Source: Salegentibacter mishustinae
GTDB taxonomy: Bacteria; Bacteroidota; Bacteroidia; Flavobacteriales; Flavobacteriaceae
Direction: 5' to 3'
Length of the DNA: 64,000 nucleotides
Assembly: GCF_002900095.1 (NCBI RefSeq)
Contig: NZ_LLKN01000002.1
Span: 124,001-188,000 of the forward strand
The notes under the pieces were generated by a model, which was given only the letters and a program-made list of their open reading frames with translations, ran no database searches and had not been told where the DNA came from. Positions 1 to 8,836 of this stretch are shown here, piece by piece. Both the position numbers and the translations under genes were made by a program. Positions within the stretch are counted from its first letter, which is position 1. Each line of letters starts with the position of its first letter.

Positions 1-1
1 A

Positions 2-1225
2 AAAAAAAGCAATTTTTGGTTCCTGGCAGGAGTTGCAGTTTTATTCCGGTTCGTTTTTATTGCAGCCACGCCAAATCTTTCGCAAGATTTTTACCGTTTT
101 ATCTGGGACGGACAATTGATCCTGGACGGAATAAATCCTTATTTGTCCGTTCCAAATGATTTAAAAGAGTTCTCGACTGCGCTCGAACTGACAAATCAAA
201 AATTAATAAATGGAATGGGTAGTTTGAGTGCAGGCAATTTCACCAGCTACCCACCGGCAAACCAACTCTTGTTTGCGATTTCAACATTTTTAGGAGGGAA
301 AAGTGTTTTGGGTTCTGTGGTCGCAATGCGATTTTTCATCATCCTGGCCGATTTGGGAACGCTATATTTCGGCAGAAAATTATTACTAAAATTAAATCTG
401 CCTGGGCATCAAATCTTCTGGTTTATTCTAAATCCTTTTATCATTATAGAACTCACCGGAAATCTTCATTTTGAAGGTGTAATGCTATTCTTCTTAACCT
501 GGTCAATCTATTTATTACATCAAAAAAAATGGATTTGGAGCGCAATTTTATTAGGAATATCAGTATCGGTAAAATTGCTACCGCTTCTATTTTTACCGCT
601 TTTATGGAATTATTTTATAAAAAACAGAAAAATTGAAAATTCAGATATTCCCGGCCTGAATTTTAAAAAGCTGCTGGGTTATTATCTAATAGTTGGAGTT
701 GCAGTTATAGTAAGTTTTCTGCCTTTTATTTCTTCGGAATTCATCTCTAATTTTTCAGCAAGTATCGCGCTTTGGTTTCAGAAATTCGAGTTTAATGCGA
801 GTGTTTATTATGTGATTAGATGGATTGGATTTCAACTGAAAGGTTACAATATTATCGCAACCGCAGGTAAAATCCTTCCCTTAATGGTAATTTTAATTCT
901 TTGCGGACTCGCCTTTTTCCGAAGAAATAATTCTTCCCAAAAGCTAATTGAAACTATGCTGCTGGGAGTTTCAGCGTATTTTCTTCTAGCTACCACAGTG
1001 CATCCCTGGTATATTGCCACGCCGCTTTTGCTTTCGGTTTTCGCTAGATTCAGGTTTGCTTTGGTATGGTCTTTTCTGGTAATGCTAAGTTATTCGGCCT
1101 ATACAAAGAATGGATTTCAGGAAAATTACTGGTTAATTGCAATTGAATATGTTCTTGTTATAGGAATTTTTCTCATAGAGATCTTTAAACCAAAATTACT
1201 CACCAGAATTCCGTATTATAAATAG
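2..1225 (+). CDS. GT-C-type membrane mannosyltransferase, 5' truncated by window edge
   Basis: The reading frame is open from base 2, so the start lies outside the window; 407 residues are visible. The TTG at 116 is not a credible start because the frame upstream of it encodes conserved sequence, including DFYRFIWDG at visible residues 29-37. This acidic loop after a first membrane segment, followed by GINPY, is typical of GT-C polyprenol-phosphate-sugar-dependent mannosyltransferases (GT87/DUF2029-like). The rest is a run of hydrophobic helices with short loops, as expected of an inner-membrane enzyme that adds a sugar on the periplasmic side. Acceptor and sugar cannot be told from sequence. 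The 3' end overlaps the convergent LAB_N gene by 30 bases. Confidence 0.75.
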   Translation, partial: KKSNFWFLAGVAVLFRFVFIAATPNLSQDFYRFIWDGQLILDGINPYLSVPNDLKEFSTALELTNQKLINGMGSLSAGNFTSYPPANQLLFAISTFLGGKSVLGSVVAMRFFIILADLGTLYFGRKLLLKLNLPGHQIFWFILNPFIIIELTGNLHFEGVMLFFLTWSIYLLHQKKWIWSAILLGISVSVKLLPLLFLPLLWNYFIKNRKIENSDIPGLNFKKLLGYYLIVGVAVIVSFLPFISSEFISNFSASIALWFQKFEFNASVYYVIRWIGFQLKGYNIIATAGKILPLMVILILCGLAFFRRNNSSQKLIETMLLGVSAYFLLATTVHPWYIATPLLLSVFARFRFALVWSFLVMLSYSAYTKNGFQENYWLIAIEYVLVIGIFLIEIFKPKLLTRIPYYK

Positions 1226-1822
1226 ATTTCGGATATAAACGATACCTCCAAAGAAATGTGCCGCAATTAAAACCGGGTCATTTCTAAAGATTCCATAGGT
1301 TAAAATAAGACTGGAGCCTACCAGGCTAATAATCCAAAACTTTTTCGGCAAATCTGATTCTTGGTTTCTCTCTGCATGAATCCATTGGTAAATAAAACGA
1401 GCCGTATAAACGAGTTGACCAACTATCCCGAGAACAATAAGCCAGGTAGAAATATTATCGCCTTTTATAAGATCTGACCAATTTAATTCTCCAAAAAAGA
1501 AAAGATAAAGTGCAATTAATATAGGTAGTGTAATTACATAAATCTTAAACATGATTCCAGATCTACCCCATTCTCCCTGAAGCTGAAGATTTCTAAAATA
1601 GCCACCATAAACTAAGAATTGGCCTAGCATAATTGCCATATCATCCCGCAAATAACCATAAATAAACAGCAATACAGCGCCTTGTAAACTAAGTTTCCAG
1701 AAGAGCGTTGGTGTTTCAATCTTATTGGTCTTTTCAGATTTAATCCATTGCATTATTAGCCTTGCGGAAAATAAAAGCTGGGCTAAAAAGCCAATCGCAT
1801 ACACAAACCAACTGCTACTCAT
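1196..1822 (-). CDS. Lipid-A-disaccharide synthase N-terminal domain (LAB_N) membrane protein
   Basis: A 208-residue membrane protein made of two copies of the small LAB_N domain (about residues 4-75 and 125-205). Each copy has the pattern of a helix ending in a Y/F-x-x-R-F/L-I-x-Q-W-I stretch, then a K-F-W or L-F-W pair, then a helix ending in YIRNL or YFRNL. In many bacteria this domain is fused to or encoded near lipid A or glycosyltransferase genes; its biochemical role is not firmly known. The neighbouring membrane mannosyltransferase fits an envelope glycolipid setting. Start is an ATG at 1822 followed directly by the first helix. The two genes converge and overlap by 30 bases at the 3' ends. 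Confidence 0.75.
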   Translation of the reverse strand: MSSSWFVYAIGFLAQLLFSARLIMQWIKSEKTNKIETPTLFWKLSLQGAVLLFIYGYLRDDMAIMLGQFLVYGGYFRNLQLQGEWGRSGIMFKIYVITLPILIALYLFFFGELNWSDLIKGDNISTWLIVLGIVGQLVYTARFIYQWIHAERNQESDLPKKFWIISLVGSSLILTYGIFRNDPVLIAAHFFGGIVYIRNLFIIRNSGE

Positions 1823-1857
1823 ATTTCGTATTGAGGATTTTAAAAAAGACCATAAAA

Positions 1858-1900
1858 AAAGCTGTTCAATAGTACATAAAAAGTCTTATTGAACAGCTTT
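1858..1900 (-). terminator. Rho-independent terminator of the polyamine operon
   Basis: A perfect 14-base inverted repeat (AAAGCTGTTCAATA and its complement at 1887-1900) with a 15-base loop lies 24 bases beyond the stop of the DHS-like gene. Read on the minus strand the stem is followed by seven T residues, the classic intrinsic terminator form. Confidence 0.8.
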
Positions 1901-1923
1901 AACCTCTAATAATTCTTTGTTAA

Positions 1924-2895
1924 TTACATATCCAGAAGATAAGCAAAAACTAGTGGTGCTACAATGGTAGCGTCACTTTCTATTATATGCTTTGGAGTAT
2001 CTATATCTAGTTTTCCCCAGGTAATTTTCTCATTAGGAACCGCTCCCGAATAAGAACCATAACTGGTAGTAGAATCTGATATTTGACAGAAATAACTCCA
2101 AAAAGGAGTATCTGTACGCTCCATATCCTGATAAAGCATAGGCACAACGCAAATTGGGAAATCGCCGGCAATTCCGCCACCAATTTGGAAGAATCCAATT
2201 CCGTCCTTAGAATTATCGGTATACCAATCGGCAAGGAACGTCATATATTCAATTCCCGATTTCATGGTACTGGCTTTTAGTTCACCTTTAAGCACATAGG
2301 AAGCAAAAATATTCCCCAAAGTACTATCTTCCCAACCGGGAACTACGATCGGCAAATTCTTTTCGGCTGCGGCATACATCCAGGAATCTTTTAAATCTAT
2401 TTCGTAGTGTTCTTCCAATACCCCGGAAAGCAATAATTTATACAGAAATTCATGCGGAAAATAGCGTTCGCCATTAGCTTCGGCATCTTTCCAAATCTTT
2501 ACAATATGCTTCTGAATTCTTCTAAAAGCTTCTTCTTCCGGAATACAGGTATCGGTAACCCTATTAAGGCCTTTTTCCAATAGATCCCATTCTTCCTGCG
2601 GAGTTAGATCGCGATAATTCGGCACACGCTTATAATGTGAGTGCGCCACAAGGTTCATCACATCTTCCTCTAAATTGGCACCGGTACAGGAAATGATTTG
2701 CACTTTATCTTTGCGTATCATTTCGGCAAAAATCTTACCGAGCTCTGCTGTACTCATAGCACCGGCAAGTGAAACTAACATCTTAGAACCGCCCTGAAGT
2801 TGCTTTTCGTAATCTTTGGCCGCATCTACAAGAGCTGCCGAATTAAAATGTAAATAATATTTTTCTATAAATTGGGAAATAGCTCCTTTACTCAT
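1924..2895 (-). CDS. Deoxyhypusine synthase family protein (probable polyamine biosynthetic enzyme)
   Basis: A 323-residue protein of the deoxyhypusine synthase family. Visible marks are SLAGAMSTA (42-50), TGANLEED (71-78, NAD-binding region) and the TWGK motif with Lys295, which matches the lysine that carries the aminobutyl intermediate in eukaryotic DHS. Bacteria have no eIF5A substrate, and bacterial homologues are thought to transfer the aminobutyl group of spermidine to small amines (for example homospermidine synthesis). The gene overlaps the agmatinase gene by 8 bases and follows arginine decarboxylase, so a role in making or remodelling a polyamine is likely. The exact donor and product are unknown from sequence. 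Confidence 0.8.
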   Translation of the reverse strand: MSKGAISQFIEKYYLHFNSAALVDAAKDYEKQLQGGSKMLVSLAGAMSTAELGKIFAEMIRKDKVQIISCTGANLEEDVMNLVAHSHYKRVPNYRDLTPQEEWDLLEKGLNRVTDTCIPEEEAFRRIQKHIVKIWKDAEANGERYFPHEFLYKLLLSGVLEEHYEIDLKDSWMYAAAEKNLPIVVPGWEDSTLGNIFASYVLKGELKASTMKSGIEYMTFLADWYTDNSKDGIGFFQIGGGIAGDFPICVVPMLYQDMERTDTPFWSYFCQISDSTTSYGSYSGAVPNEKITWGKLDIDTPKHIIESDATIVAPLVFAYLLDM

Positions 2896-3763
2896 CTTCG
2901 TCTTCTTCGTTATAATTTTGATATTTAAATTTGTAGCTCAACATTTTATAATACAACTTGGCCGCAAGAAAATCTGATGATCTTTCATTTTTATTTGGGC
3001 AAAGTTCTACAATGTCAAAACCTACTACGTTTTTCTTTTTGAACATCATTTTAAGAAATTCCAGGGTCTCATACCAGAAAAGTCCACCTGGTTCAGGCGT
3101 ACCTGTAGATGGCAAGATAGAAGGATCAAAGGCATCTAAATCTATAGTGATAAATACATTTGGCGTCATTTGTCCAATGGCATCATCCTGCCAGTCTTCG
3201 TAAAGATCGTGAGCGAAATATACCTGGTTCTCGTCCATATGTTCTACTTCTGAAACATCCATAGAACGAATTCCTACCTGAACCAAATTTGTTTTCTTAC
3301 TGGCTTCGTGAACCGCGCAAGCGTGATTACAACTAGAACCTTCGTACTCTGGTCTTAAATCGGCGTGAGCATCTAATTGCACAACGGTAAGGTCTTCAAA
3401 ACTTTCATTAAACGCACGAATAGTCCCAATAGAAACAGAATGTTCTCCGCCAAAAATGGTAACGAATTTCTCCTGTTTTAAATAGTTTTTAGTGGTTTTA
3501 TAAACTGCTTCCACCATTTTCTCTGGAGAAGAATTTTCAGTTACCGGTGGTGCAAGATAAATTCCCTTTTTATAGACTTCGCTACGGGTTTCTATATCAT
3601 AAAGTTCCATGTTTTCTGAAGCTTCTAAAAAAGCTTCAGGTCCTTTATCAGATCCTTTTTGCCAGGTGCTGGTACCATCGTAAGGAACCGGGATCAATAC
3701 CACTTTCGCATCATCTATGCGCGAATATTTATCTGGTATTCCGGCGTAATTCTTTTTGTTCAT
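2888..3763 (-). CDS. speB: Agmatinase family ureohydrolase
   Basis: A 291-residue ureohydrolase that should split agmatine into putrescine and urea. All dinuclear manganese ligands are present: His108 in GGEHS (105-109), Asp131, His133 and Asp135 in DAHAD, and Asp208 and Asp210 in DLDAFDP; a further conserved His is at 147. Length is near that of E. coli SpeB. It sits 45 bases downstream of arginine decarboxylase and overlaps the DHS-like gene by 8 bases, so the three are probably one transcript giving arginine to agmatine to putrescine and then a larger polyamine. Arginase or guanidinobutyrase activity cannot be excluded by motif reading, but the decarboxylase next to it favours agmatine. 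Confidence 0.85.
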   Translation of the reverse strand: MNKKNYAGIPDKYSRIDDAKVVLIPVPYDGTSTWQKGSDKGPEAFLEASENMELYDIETRSEVYKKGIYLAPPVTENSSPEKMVEAVYKTTKNYLKQEKFVTIFGGEHSVSIGTIRAFNESFEDLTVVQLDAHADLRPEYEGSSCNHACAVHEASKKTNLVQVGIRSMDVSEVEHMDENQVYFAHDLYEDWQDDAIGQMTPNVFITIDLDAFDPSILPSTGTPEPGGLFWYETLEFLKMMFKKKNVVGFDIVELCPNKNERSSDFLAAKLYYKMLSYKFKYQNYNEEDEDE

Positions 3764-3808
3764 TGTAAATGCTTAATTGGTTGTTGGTTATATAAAGTTA
3801 TTGATTTT

Positions 3809-5212
3809 TTAATTGTGACCATTATAGCCTAATATTTTCAGCATATCATCGGCATCCTGCTGCTCGCTGAAAAGTTTAGTGCTAATATTACCATTTTCAT
3901 CTTTATCTATTAATAAATGCTTTGGCTGCGGAATTAAACAGTGGTGTAAACCACCATAGCCACCAATAGTTTCCTGGTAAGCTCCTGTATTAAAAAAGCC
4001 AATATATAATGGTTTCTCCTTTTTATACTTAGGAAGATAAATAGCGTTTACGTTCTGCTCTGAATTATAATAATCATCACTATCGCAGGTTAAACCTCCA
4101 AGTAACACCCGCTCATACTCATCGTTCCAACGGTTTATTGGCAACATCACGAATTTCTTGCTTATTGCCCAGGTATCAGGTAGGGTGGTGATAAATGAAG
4201 AATTGATCATATTCCATTTCTCACGATCGTTTTGCTGTTTTTGATACAAAATCTCGTAGATGGCGCCACCGCTTTCTCCCACGGTAAAACTGCCAAATTC
4301 AGTAAAAATATTGGGCACATCAACTTCGGCTTCTTCACAATATAATTTTATCTGATTGATGATCTCATCTACCATATAAGCATAATCGTACTCAAAATGA
4401 AGTGAATTTTTTACCGGAAATCCTCCGCCAATGTTCAAACTATCAAGCTCGGGACACACTTTTTTTAAGCTTACATAAACCCGTAAACATTTTTGCAATT
4501 CGTTCCAGTAATAAGCTGTATCTCTAATCCCGGTATTGATAAAGAAATGCAACATCTTTAGTTCTACCTGCTCGTTTTCCTTTATCTTTTTATTGAAAAA
4601 TGGAACAATGTTCTTATAACCAATTCCAAGCCTGGATGTATAGAATTCAAATTTTGGCTCTTCCTCTGAAGCAATCCTTATTCCAATAGGAAATTTCCCT
4701 TCTATCTTTTCTGAAAGTAGATCTATCTCTTCATAATTGTCTATAATGGGCATACAGTTCTTATGACCATTATTAAGCAAGCGCGCAATGTTTTCTATAT
4801 ACTGGTCGCGTTTAAAGCCATTACAAAGCACATAAGTATCATCGGTAATTTTCCCAGATGCTTTTAATTCTTCCACAATATTAATATCAAAGGCAGAAGA
4901 AGTTTCAATATGGATATCGTTCTTTAAAGCTTCATTTAAAACGTGTTGAAAGTGCGAACTTTTGGTACAATAACAATAATTATAATTCCCTTTATAATCG
5001 TGTTTTTCCATAGCATCGGCAAACCACTTTTTGGCTCTATGAATGTTTTGGGAGATCTTAGGCAAATAGGTGAATTTTAATGGAGCTCCATATTCTTTGA
5101 TCAACTCCATTAGATCTATGTCGTGAAACTTTAACTCGGTTCCTTCCAGGGTAAATTCCTCCTGCGGAAAGTAATAGGTCTGGTCTATTAAATCGCTGTA
5201 TTTAGTATTCAA
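3809..5212 (-). CDS. speA: Arginine decarboxylase, short Bacteroidota type (PLP fold III)
   Basis: A 467-residue alanine-racemase-fold decarboxylase. The PLP lysine is Lys84 in YCYCTKSS; the glycine-rich phosphate loop IGGGFP is at 261-266, and the C-terminal domain has TCDSDD (375-380) with the active-site Cys376, and GAYQE (410-414). E. coli SpeA is about 190 residues longer, with a central insertion that is absent here. Assignment to arginine rather than ornithine or diaminopimelate rests mainly on the adjacent agmatinase. It is the first gene of the polyamine operon, and a promoter-like sequence lies just upstream. The enzyme is cytoplasmic. Confidence 0.82.
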   Translation of the reverse strand: MNTKYSDLIDQTYYFPQEEFTLEGTELKFHDIDLMELIKEYGAPLKFTYLPKISQNIHRAKKWFADAMEKHDYKGNYNYCYCTKSSHFQHVLNEALKNDIHIETSSAFDINIVEELKASGKITDDTYVLCNGFKRDQYIENIARLLNNGHKNCMPIIDNYEEIDLLSEKIEGKFPIGIRIASEEEPKFEFYTSRLGIGYKNIVPFFNKKIKENEQVELKMLHFFINTGIRDTAYYWNELQKCLRVYVSLKKVCPELDSLNIGGGFPVKNSLHFEYDYAYMVDEIINQIKLYCEEAEVDVPNIFTEFGSFTVGESGGAIYEILYQKQQNDREKWNMINSSFITTLPDTWAISKKFVMLPINRWNDEYERVLLGGLTCDSDDYYNSEQNVNAIYLPKYKKEKPLYIGFFNTGAYQETIGGYGGLHHCLIPQPKHLLIDKDENGNISTKLFSEQQDADDMLKILGYNGHN

Positions 5213-5238
5213 TTGTTTGGTTTATATGTTATAAGGAT

Positions 5239-5267
5239 AAAAATTAGGCATTAATTTTTCGGGTCAA
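5239..5267 (-). promoter_or_regulatory. Possible promoter of the polyamine operon
   Basis: On the minus strand TTG (5267-5265) is followed by 18 bases and TAATTTTT (5246-5239), seven of eight bases matching the Bacteroidota -7 consensus TAnnTTTG. It would give a leader of about 20 bases before the arginine decarboxylase start. The rest of the 282-base gap up to 5494 holds only the pseudouridine synthase terminator. Confidence 0.4.
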
Positions 5268-5428
5268 AAAGAATGACTGGTAAATTAATGTTAAGAAAAA
5301 ATGGTAAGAGCTTAAAGTCAAGCTCTGATAAGGCTTAAGACAAAGAATTTTAGCAGACGAAAACCGCCCAGCGCTTAGGTAATCAATTCCTGTCAATTAA
5401 ATAGGTGCATTATAAATTCAAAATAAAA

Positions 5429-5457
5429 AACCGGAGAAGGAATATCCTAATCCGGTT
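5429..5457 (-). terminator. Rho-independent terminator after the pseudouridine synthase gene
   Basis: The inverted repeat AACCGGA (5429-5435) and TCCGGTT (5451-5457) encloses a 15-base loop. On the minus strand it is followed by TTTTTTATTTT, so it ends the transcript of the gene that stops at 5495. Confidence 0.7.
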
Positions 5458-5494
5458 CAAAAATATTAAAAAACTTAATACGGAATCACTTTTT

Positions 5495-6337
5495 TTAGAG
5501 CATTCCTAAATTTATAACCTCCTGATCTGTAAGCCTTCTAAAACGACCTCTTGGCAGATCCTTTTTTGTAAGTCCGCCAAAAACTACACGATCCAGTTTT
5601 TCAACTTCAAAGCCCATACTTTTAAACATTCTTTGAATTACGTGGTTTTTGGTACTTTTAGTTTCTATTCCAATTTCGTTCTTAGGTCTATCGGCAATAA
5701 AACTAACGTCTTGTATATTTACTTTCCCATCTTCAAGAAAAATACCATTTCTAATTTTCTCTAAATGTTCTACTGAAAGCGGTTTTGTTAAATTTACCTG
5801 GTAAATTTGTCTAATTCCATTCTTCGGTTTACCAAGTTTTTTAGCCAGGGTACCATCGTTGGTAAAAAGTAAGAGTCCCATTGCCTGGGTATCTAATTTC
5901 CCAACAGGATCCAGTTTAGCTTTGGTGGCTTTCGCCATAATATCCATAACTGTCTTCCCCCCTTTTTCGGTACTTCCGGTTACGTAGATCCCTTTTGGTT
6001 TGTTCAACACAAAATATTCGGGCTTATCTGGATTAACGCTTCTTCCGTCAAATTTTACCTCATCGGTTGGAGCTACTTTAAAGCCCATTTCGGTTACCAC
6101 ATTCCCATTAACGGTCACATTTCCGGCAGAAATAAAGATATCGGCATCACGACGGGAACAAATCCCGGCATTGGCAATATATTTATTTAAACGAATTCCA
6201 TCGGTCTTAGAAGGGGTTTTAGGAGCTGACTGCTGCTTTTTAATAGGCGCATTACCGCGTGCAAAAGACTTCTTGGTCTTACCGCCACCTTGTCTTCCAC
6301 TAAATTTTCCACCTTTAGATTTATCGTCTCTACTCAT
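5495..6337 (-). CDS. rRNA pseudouridine synthase, RsuA/RluB family
   Basis: A 280-residue protein that should isomerise a uridine in ribosomal RNA. After a lysine- and glycine-rich disordered N-terminus of about 45 residues comes an S4 RNA-binding domain (about 48-95) and the catalytic domain with GKLDTQAMGLLLFT, the nucleophile being Asp149. The E. coli relatives are RluB, RluE, RluF and RsuA; the target position cannot be assigned here. The frame could be extended six codons to a TTG at 6355, but that codon lies inside the -7 promoter box TACCTTTG, so I chose the ATG at 6337. The gene has its own promoter and terminator. Confidence 0.85.
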   Translation of the reverse strand: MSRDDKSKGGKFSGRQGGGKTKKSFARGNAPIKKQQSAPKTPSKTDGIRLNKYIANAGICSRRDADIFISAGNVTVNGNVVTEMGFKVAPTDEVKFDGRSVNPDKPEYFVLNKPKGIYVTGSTEKGGKTVMDIMAKATKAKLDPVGKLDTQAMGLLLFTNDGTLAKKLGKPKNGIRQIYQVNLTKPLSVEHLEKIRNGIFLEDGKVNIQDVSFIADRPKNEIGIETKSTKNHVIQRMFKSMGFEVEKLDRVVFGGLTKKDLPRGRFRRLTDQEVINLGML

Positions 6338-6352
6338 ATCGCTAATTTTTTG

Positions 6353-6360
6353 CAAAGGTA
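6353..6360 (-). promoter_or_regulatory. -7 promoter box of the pseudouridine synthase gene
   Basis: TACCTTTG on the minus strand fully matches the Bacteroidota -7 consensus TAnnTTTG, 15 bases before the ATG at 6337. No TTG is present 18-21 bases upstream, so support is from one box only. Confidence 0.45.
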
Positions 6361-6430
6361 CTCTATTGATTTAGAGTGGCATTCTATTTATTTAAAGTTT
6401 TTATACTTATTTATACTAAAAATAGTGTAT

Positions 6431-6907
6431 CTAATAATCAATTTTATCTCCTTTTGCTTCCCATTTTTGAAAAATTGGTAGGCCTTCTTCGCGCATCATA
6501 TTAATAAACGGGATCTTACGCTCGTCCATATCTAGAGCAATTTCATCATAAACAAACTGATCGTCGAAACCTATCCTGGCAGCATCTTCCCTACTTAAAG
6601 CATAATACACTTTACTGGGCCTCGCCCAGTAAATAGCACCCAAACACATGGGGCAGGGCTCACAGGAGGTATAAAGAATACAATCTTCTAACTGGAAATC
6701 TCCCAGTTTTTCACAGGCTTGTCTAATTGCAGCCACCTCGGCATGGGCGGTAGGATCGTTGGTAGAAGTTACTTTATTACTGGATTCGGCAATAATTTCT
6801 CCATTCTTTACAATTACGGCACCAAATGGGCCACCGGAACCTTTATCCATTCCTTCTTCTGCTAACTGAATAGCTCTTTTTAAAAAATAGCTATGATCTT
6901 TTTCCAT
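6431..6907 (-). CDS. guaD: Guanine deaminase (CDA-fold nucleoside deaminase)
   Basis: A 158-residue zinc deaminase close in length and pattern to Bacillus subtilis GuaD, which converts guanine to xanthine. Zinc and proton-relay residues are His55 and Glu57 in HAE, and Cys85 and Cys88 in PCPMC. The C-terminal part carries GFDDQFVYDEI, a feature shared with the domain-swapped GuaD dimers rather than with TadA tRNA deaminases, which end differently. The gene lies 22 bases downstream of the UbiA gene and may be the last gene of the mevalonate operon. Related cytosine or tRNA adenosine deaminase activity is less likely. Confidence 0.82.
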   Translation of the reverse strand: MEKDHSYFLKRAIQLAEEGMDKGSGGPFGAVIVKNGEIIAESSNKVTSTNDPTAHAEVAAIRQACEKLGDFQLEDCILYTSCEPCPMCLGAIYWARPSKVYYALSREDAARIGFDDQFVYDEIALDMDERKIPFINMMREEGLPIFQKWEAKGDKIDY

Positions 6908-6929
6908 AAATTATTTTTGAATTTGAATC

Positions 6930-7835
6930 TTAAAAAACGCGGTTTAGTACCTCCTTAATATCAATAAGTAAAATACTAAAAACCCCGGCAACAATAATAA
7001 GTTTTAATATATTATGAAGCAGTAAAAACTGCCATTTCACTTTGCTGAAATATAGGAACAGTACAAAGAAAACCAGTAAAACCAGGGATACATAAAAGTA
7101 ATAGTTCATATACCCCGTATCAAAACGGGTAATAAGCAGCATAGTTGGGATTACGGCTAAAATACTCAATATTGACAGGAAAAATTTACTGAGCTTCTCT
7201 CCATAAACTATGGGAATAGTATGATAATTTTGAATTAAATCTCCCTGCATATTCTCCAGGTCTTTCACCAGTTCACGCATTACAATCATTAAATAAAGGA
7301 AAGTTGCGTGTATAAAAATGACCGTTTCAAAATTTTTATAATAAATAAATATCACGAAAAACGGAGTAAGGGTAAGTATGGAAGCCACCAAATTTCCCAA
7401 AAATAAAATCCGTTTTAAACGATGCGAATACAACCAAATCGCAAAAATATAGATGGAAAAGAAAACTACCGCTTTAAACGAAACATAACTGGCAAAGAAA
7501 ATAGCCAATAAATTGAGAATAAAATAAACCGAAAGTTTGGTTCGCTGACTCACAAACCGGTCTAACATTGTTTTCTTTGGCCTGTTGATTAAATCTTTCT
7601 CGCTATCGTAAAAATTATTGATAATATACCCAGATGCGATCACCGTAGCAGAAGAAAGTATTAGAAAGAATAAATTATCGTCAAAAAAAATTTCCCTTAA
7701 AGGAAGTTCTGGCGCTAAAATAAAGGCTGATGTAAGGTATTGTGCTAAAATAAGCACCAAAATATTATAGCCACGAACCACCGAAAACAAACTAAACATT
7801 TTCAGCAATAAGCGCTTGTTAGAAATAGACGCCAT
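6930..7835 (-). CDS. UbiA-family prenyltransferase (geranylgeranylglycerol-phosphate geranylgeranyltransferase-like)
   Basis: A 301-residue integral membrane prenyltransferase with about eight or nine hydrophobic helices. The first aspartate-rich motif is NNFYDSEKD (73-81), followed by RPKK (85-88); a second acidic motif, ELVKDLENMQGD, lies near the middle. UbiA enzymes join a polyprenyl diphosphate to an acceptor; close Bacteroidota homologues are usually labelled as geranylgeranylglyceryl phosphate prenyltransferases, a label carried over from archaea. The gene starts 11 bases after mevalonate kinase, so it is coexpressed with enzymes that make isoprenoid precursors. The acceptor is not evident; menaquinone or another lipid remains possible. 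Confidence 0.75.
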   Translation of the reverse strand: MASISNKRLLLKMFSLFSVVRGYNILVLILAQYLTSAFILAPELPLREIFFDDNLFFLILSSATVIASGYIINNFYDSEKDLINRPKKTMLDRFVSQRTKLSVYFILNLLAIFFASYVSFKAVVFFSIYIFAIWLYSHRLKRILFLGNLVASILTLTPFFVIFIYYKNFETVIFIHATFLYLMIVMRELVKDLENMQGDLIQNYHTIPIVYGEKLSKFFLSILSILAVIPTMLLITRFDTGYMNYYFYVSLVLLVFFVLFLYFSKVKWQFLLLHNILKLIIVAGVFSILLIDIKEVLNRVF

Positions 7836-7846
7836 GTAAGGGTTGT

Positions 7847-8785
7847 TTAGAAGTTGTAAACCACTTCTAATTTGTAATCTTTAAGAGATTTTCTGGCTTT
7901 ATCAATGTCTTCGGTAAAACCTAAGATATAACCACCACCTCCAGAACCGCAAAGTTTAAGGTAATAATCGTTAGTATCTATACCGTGTTTCCAAAGTTTA
8001 TGAAATTGAGCGGGGATCATTGGCTTAAAGTTATCCAATACCACGTGAGAAAGACGTTTTACATTAGAAAACAACGACTTCACATCTCCTTTAAGAAAAT
8101 CGTCTACACAGGCATCGGTATGTTTTACAAATTGCTCTTTAAGCATTTGCCTAAAGCCTTCCTGCTTCATATTTTCCATAAAAATATTCACCATTGGGCC
8201 TGTTTCACCGGTACTGCCACTATCTAATAGAAATACGGCGCCCAGACCATTTTCGGTTTGCGAAGGTATTCCTGCGGGCTCAATATTATCTTTAGAATTA
8301 ATTAAAATCGGGATGCTTAAATAACTATTTAAAGGATCTAAACCTGAAGATTTTCCGTGGAAAAAAGATTCCATTTCTCCGAAAATCTTTTTCAGTTTTA
8401 ATAATTTATCACGGGTAAGATTTTCTAGAACCGTGATCTTTCCGGTTGCATATTTATCGTAAATAGCCGCAACCAAAGCACCACTACTTCCTACACCATA
8501 TCCCTGCGGAATAGTAGAATCGAAATACATGCCTTTTTCAATATCAGCTTTAAGCTTTGCCAGATCAAACTGCACAAGCTCCGGATTATTTTCCTGAAGT
8601 TCGTGTAAGTAATCGGCAAATCGGTTTAAACTTCTATTAGAGGCAATCGCAGCTTCAGAAGGATCTTCATCTACTTTTAAAGCTCCATTATAAAAATTAT
8701 AAGGAATGGATAAACCTTTGGAATCTTTAATGATTCCGTACTCTCCAAAGAGTAAGATTTTTGAATAAAATAAAGGTCCTTTCAT
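7847..8785 (-). CDS. mvk: Mevalonate kinase (GHMP kinase)
   Basis: A 312-residue GHMP kinase. The ATP loop PQGYGVGSSGA is at 93-103 and a C-terminal glycine-rich motif, CGSGGGGYILGF, closes the fold. It should phosphorylate mevalonate in the cytoplasm. The gene lies 51 bases downstream of diphosphomevalonate decarboxylase and 11 bases upstream of the UbiA gene. Phosphomevalonate kinase is also a GHMP kinase and this motif level does not separate the two with certainty, but Bacteroidota homologues with this start and length are usually called mevalonate kinase. The start is an ATG at 8785 followed at once by KGPLFYSKILLFGEY, the expected first strand. Confidence 0.72.
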   Translation of the reverse strand: MKGPLFYSKILLFGEYGIIKDSKGLSIPYNFYNGALKVDEDPSEAAIASNRSLNRFADYLHELQENNPELVQFDLAKLKADIEKGMYFDSTIPQGYGVGSSGALVAAIYDKYATGKITVLENLTRDKLLKLKKIFGEMESFFHGKSSGLDPLNSYLSIPILINSKDNIEPAGIPSQTENGLGAVFLLDSGSTGETGPMVNIFMENMKQEGFRQMLKEQFVKHTDACVDDFLKGDVKSLFSNVKRLSHVVLDNFKPMIPAQFHKLWKHGIDTNDYYLKLCGSGGGGYILGFTEDIDKARKSLKDYKLEVVYNF

Positions 8786-8836
8786 AAGCTTTCGAATAAT
8801 CTTTTTTCAGAACAAAAAAGAGCAATGTAAGTAAAT

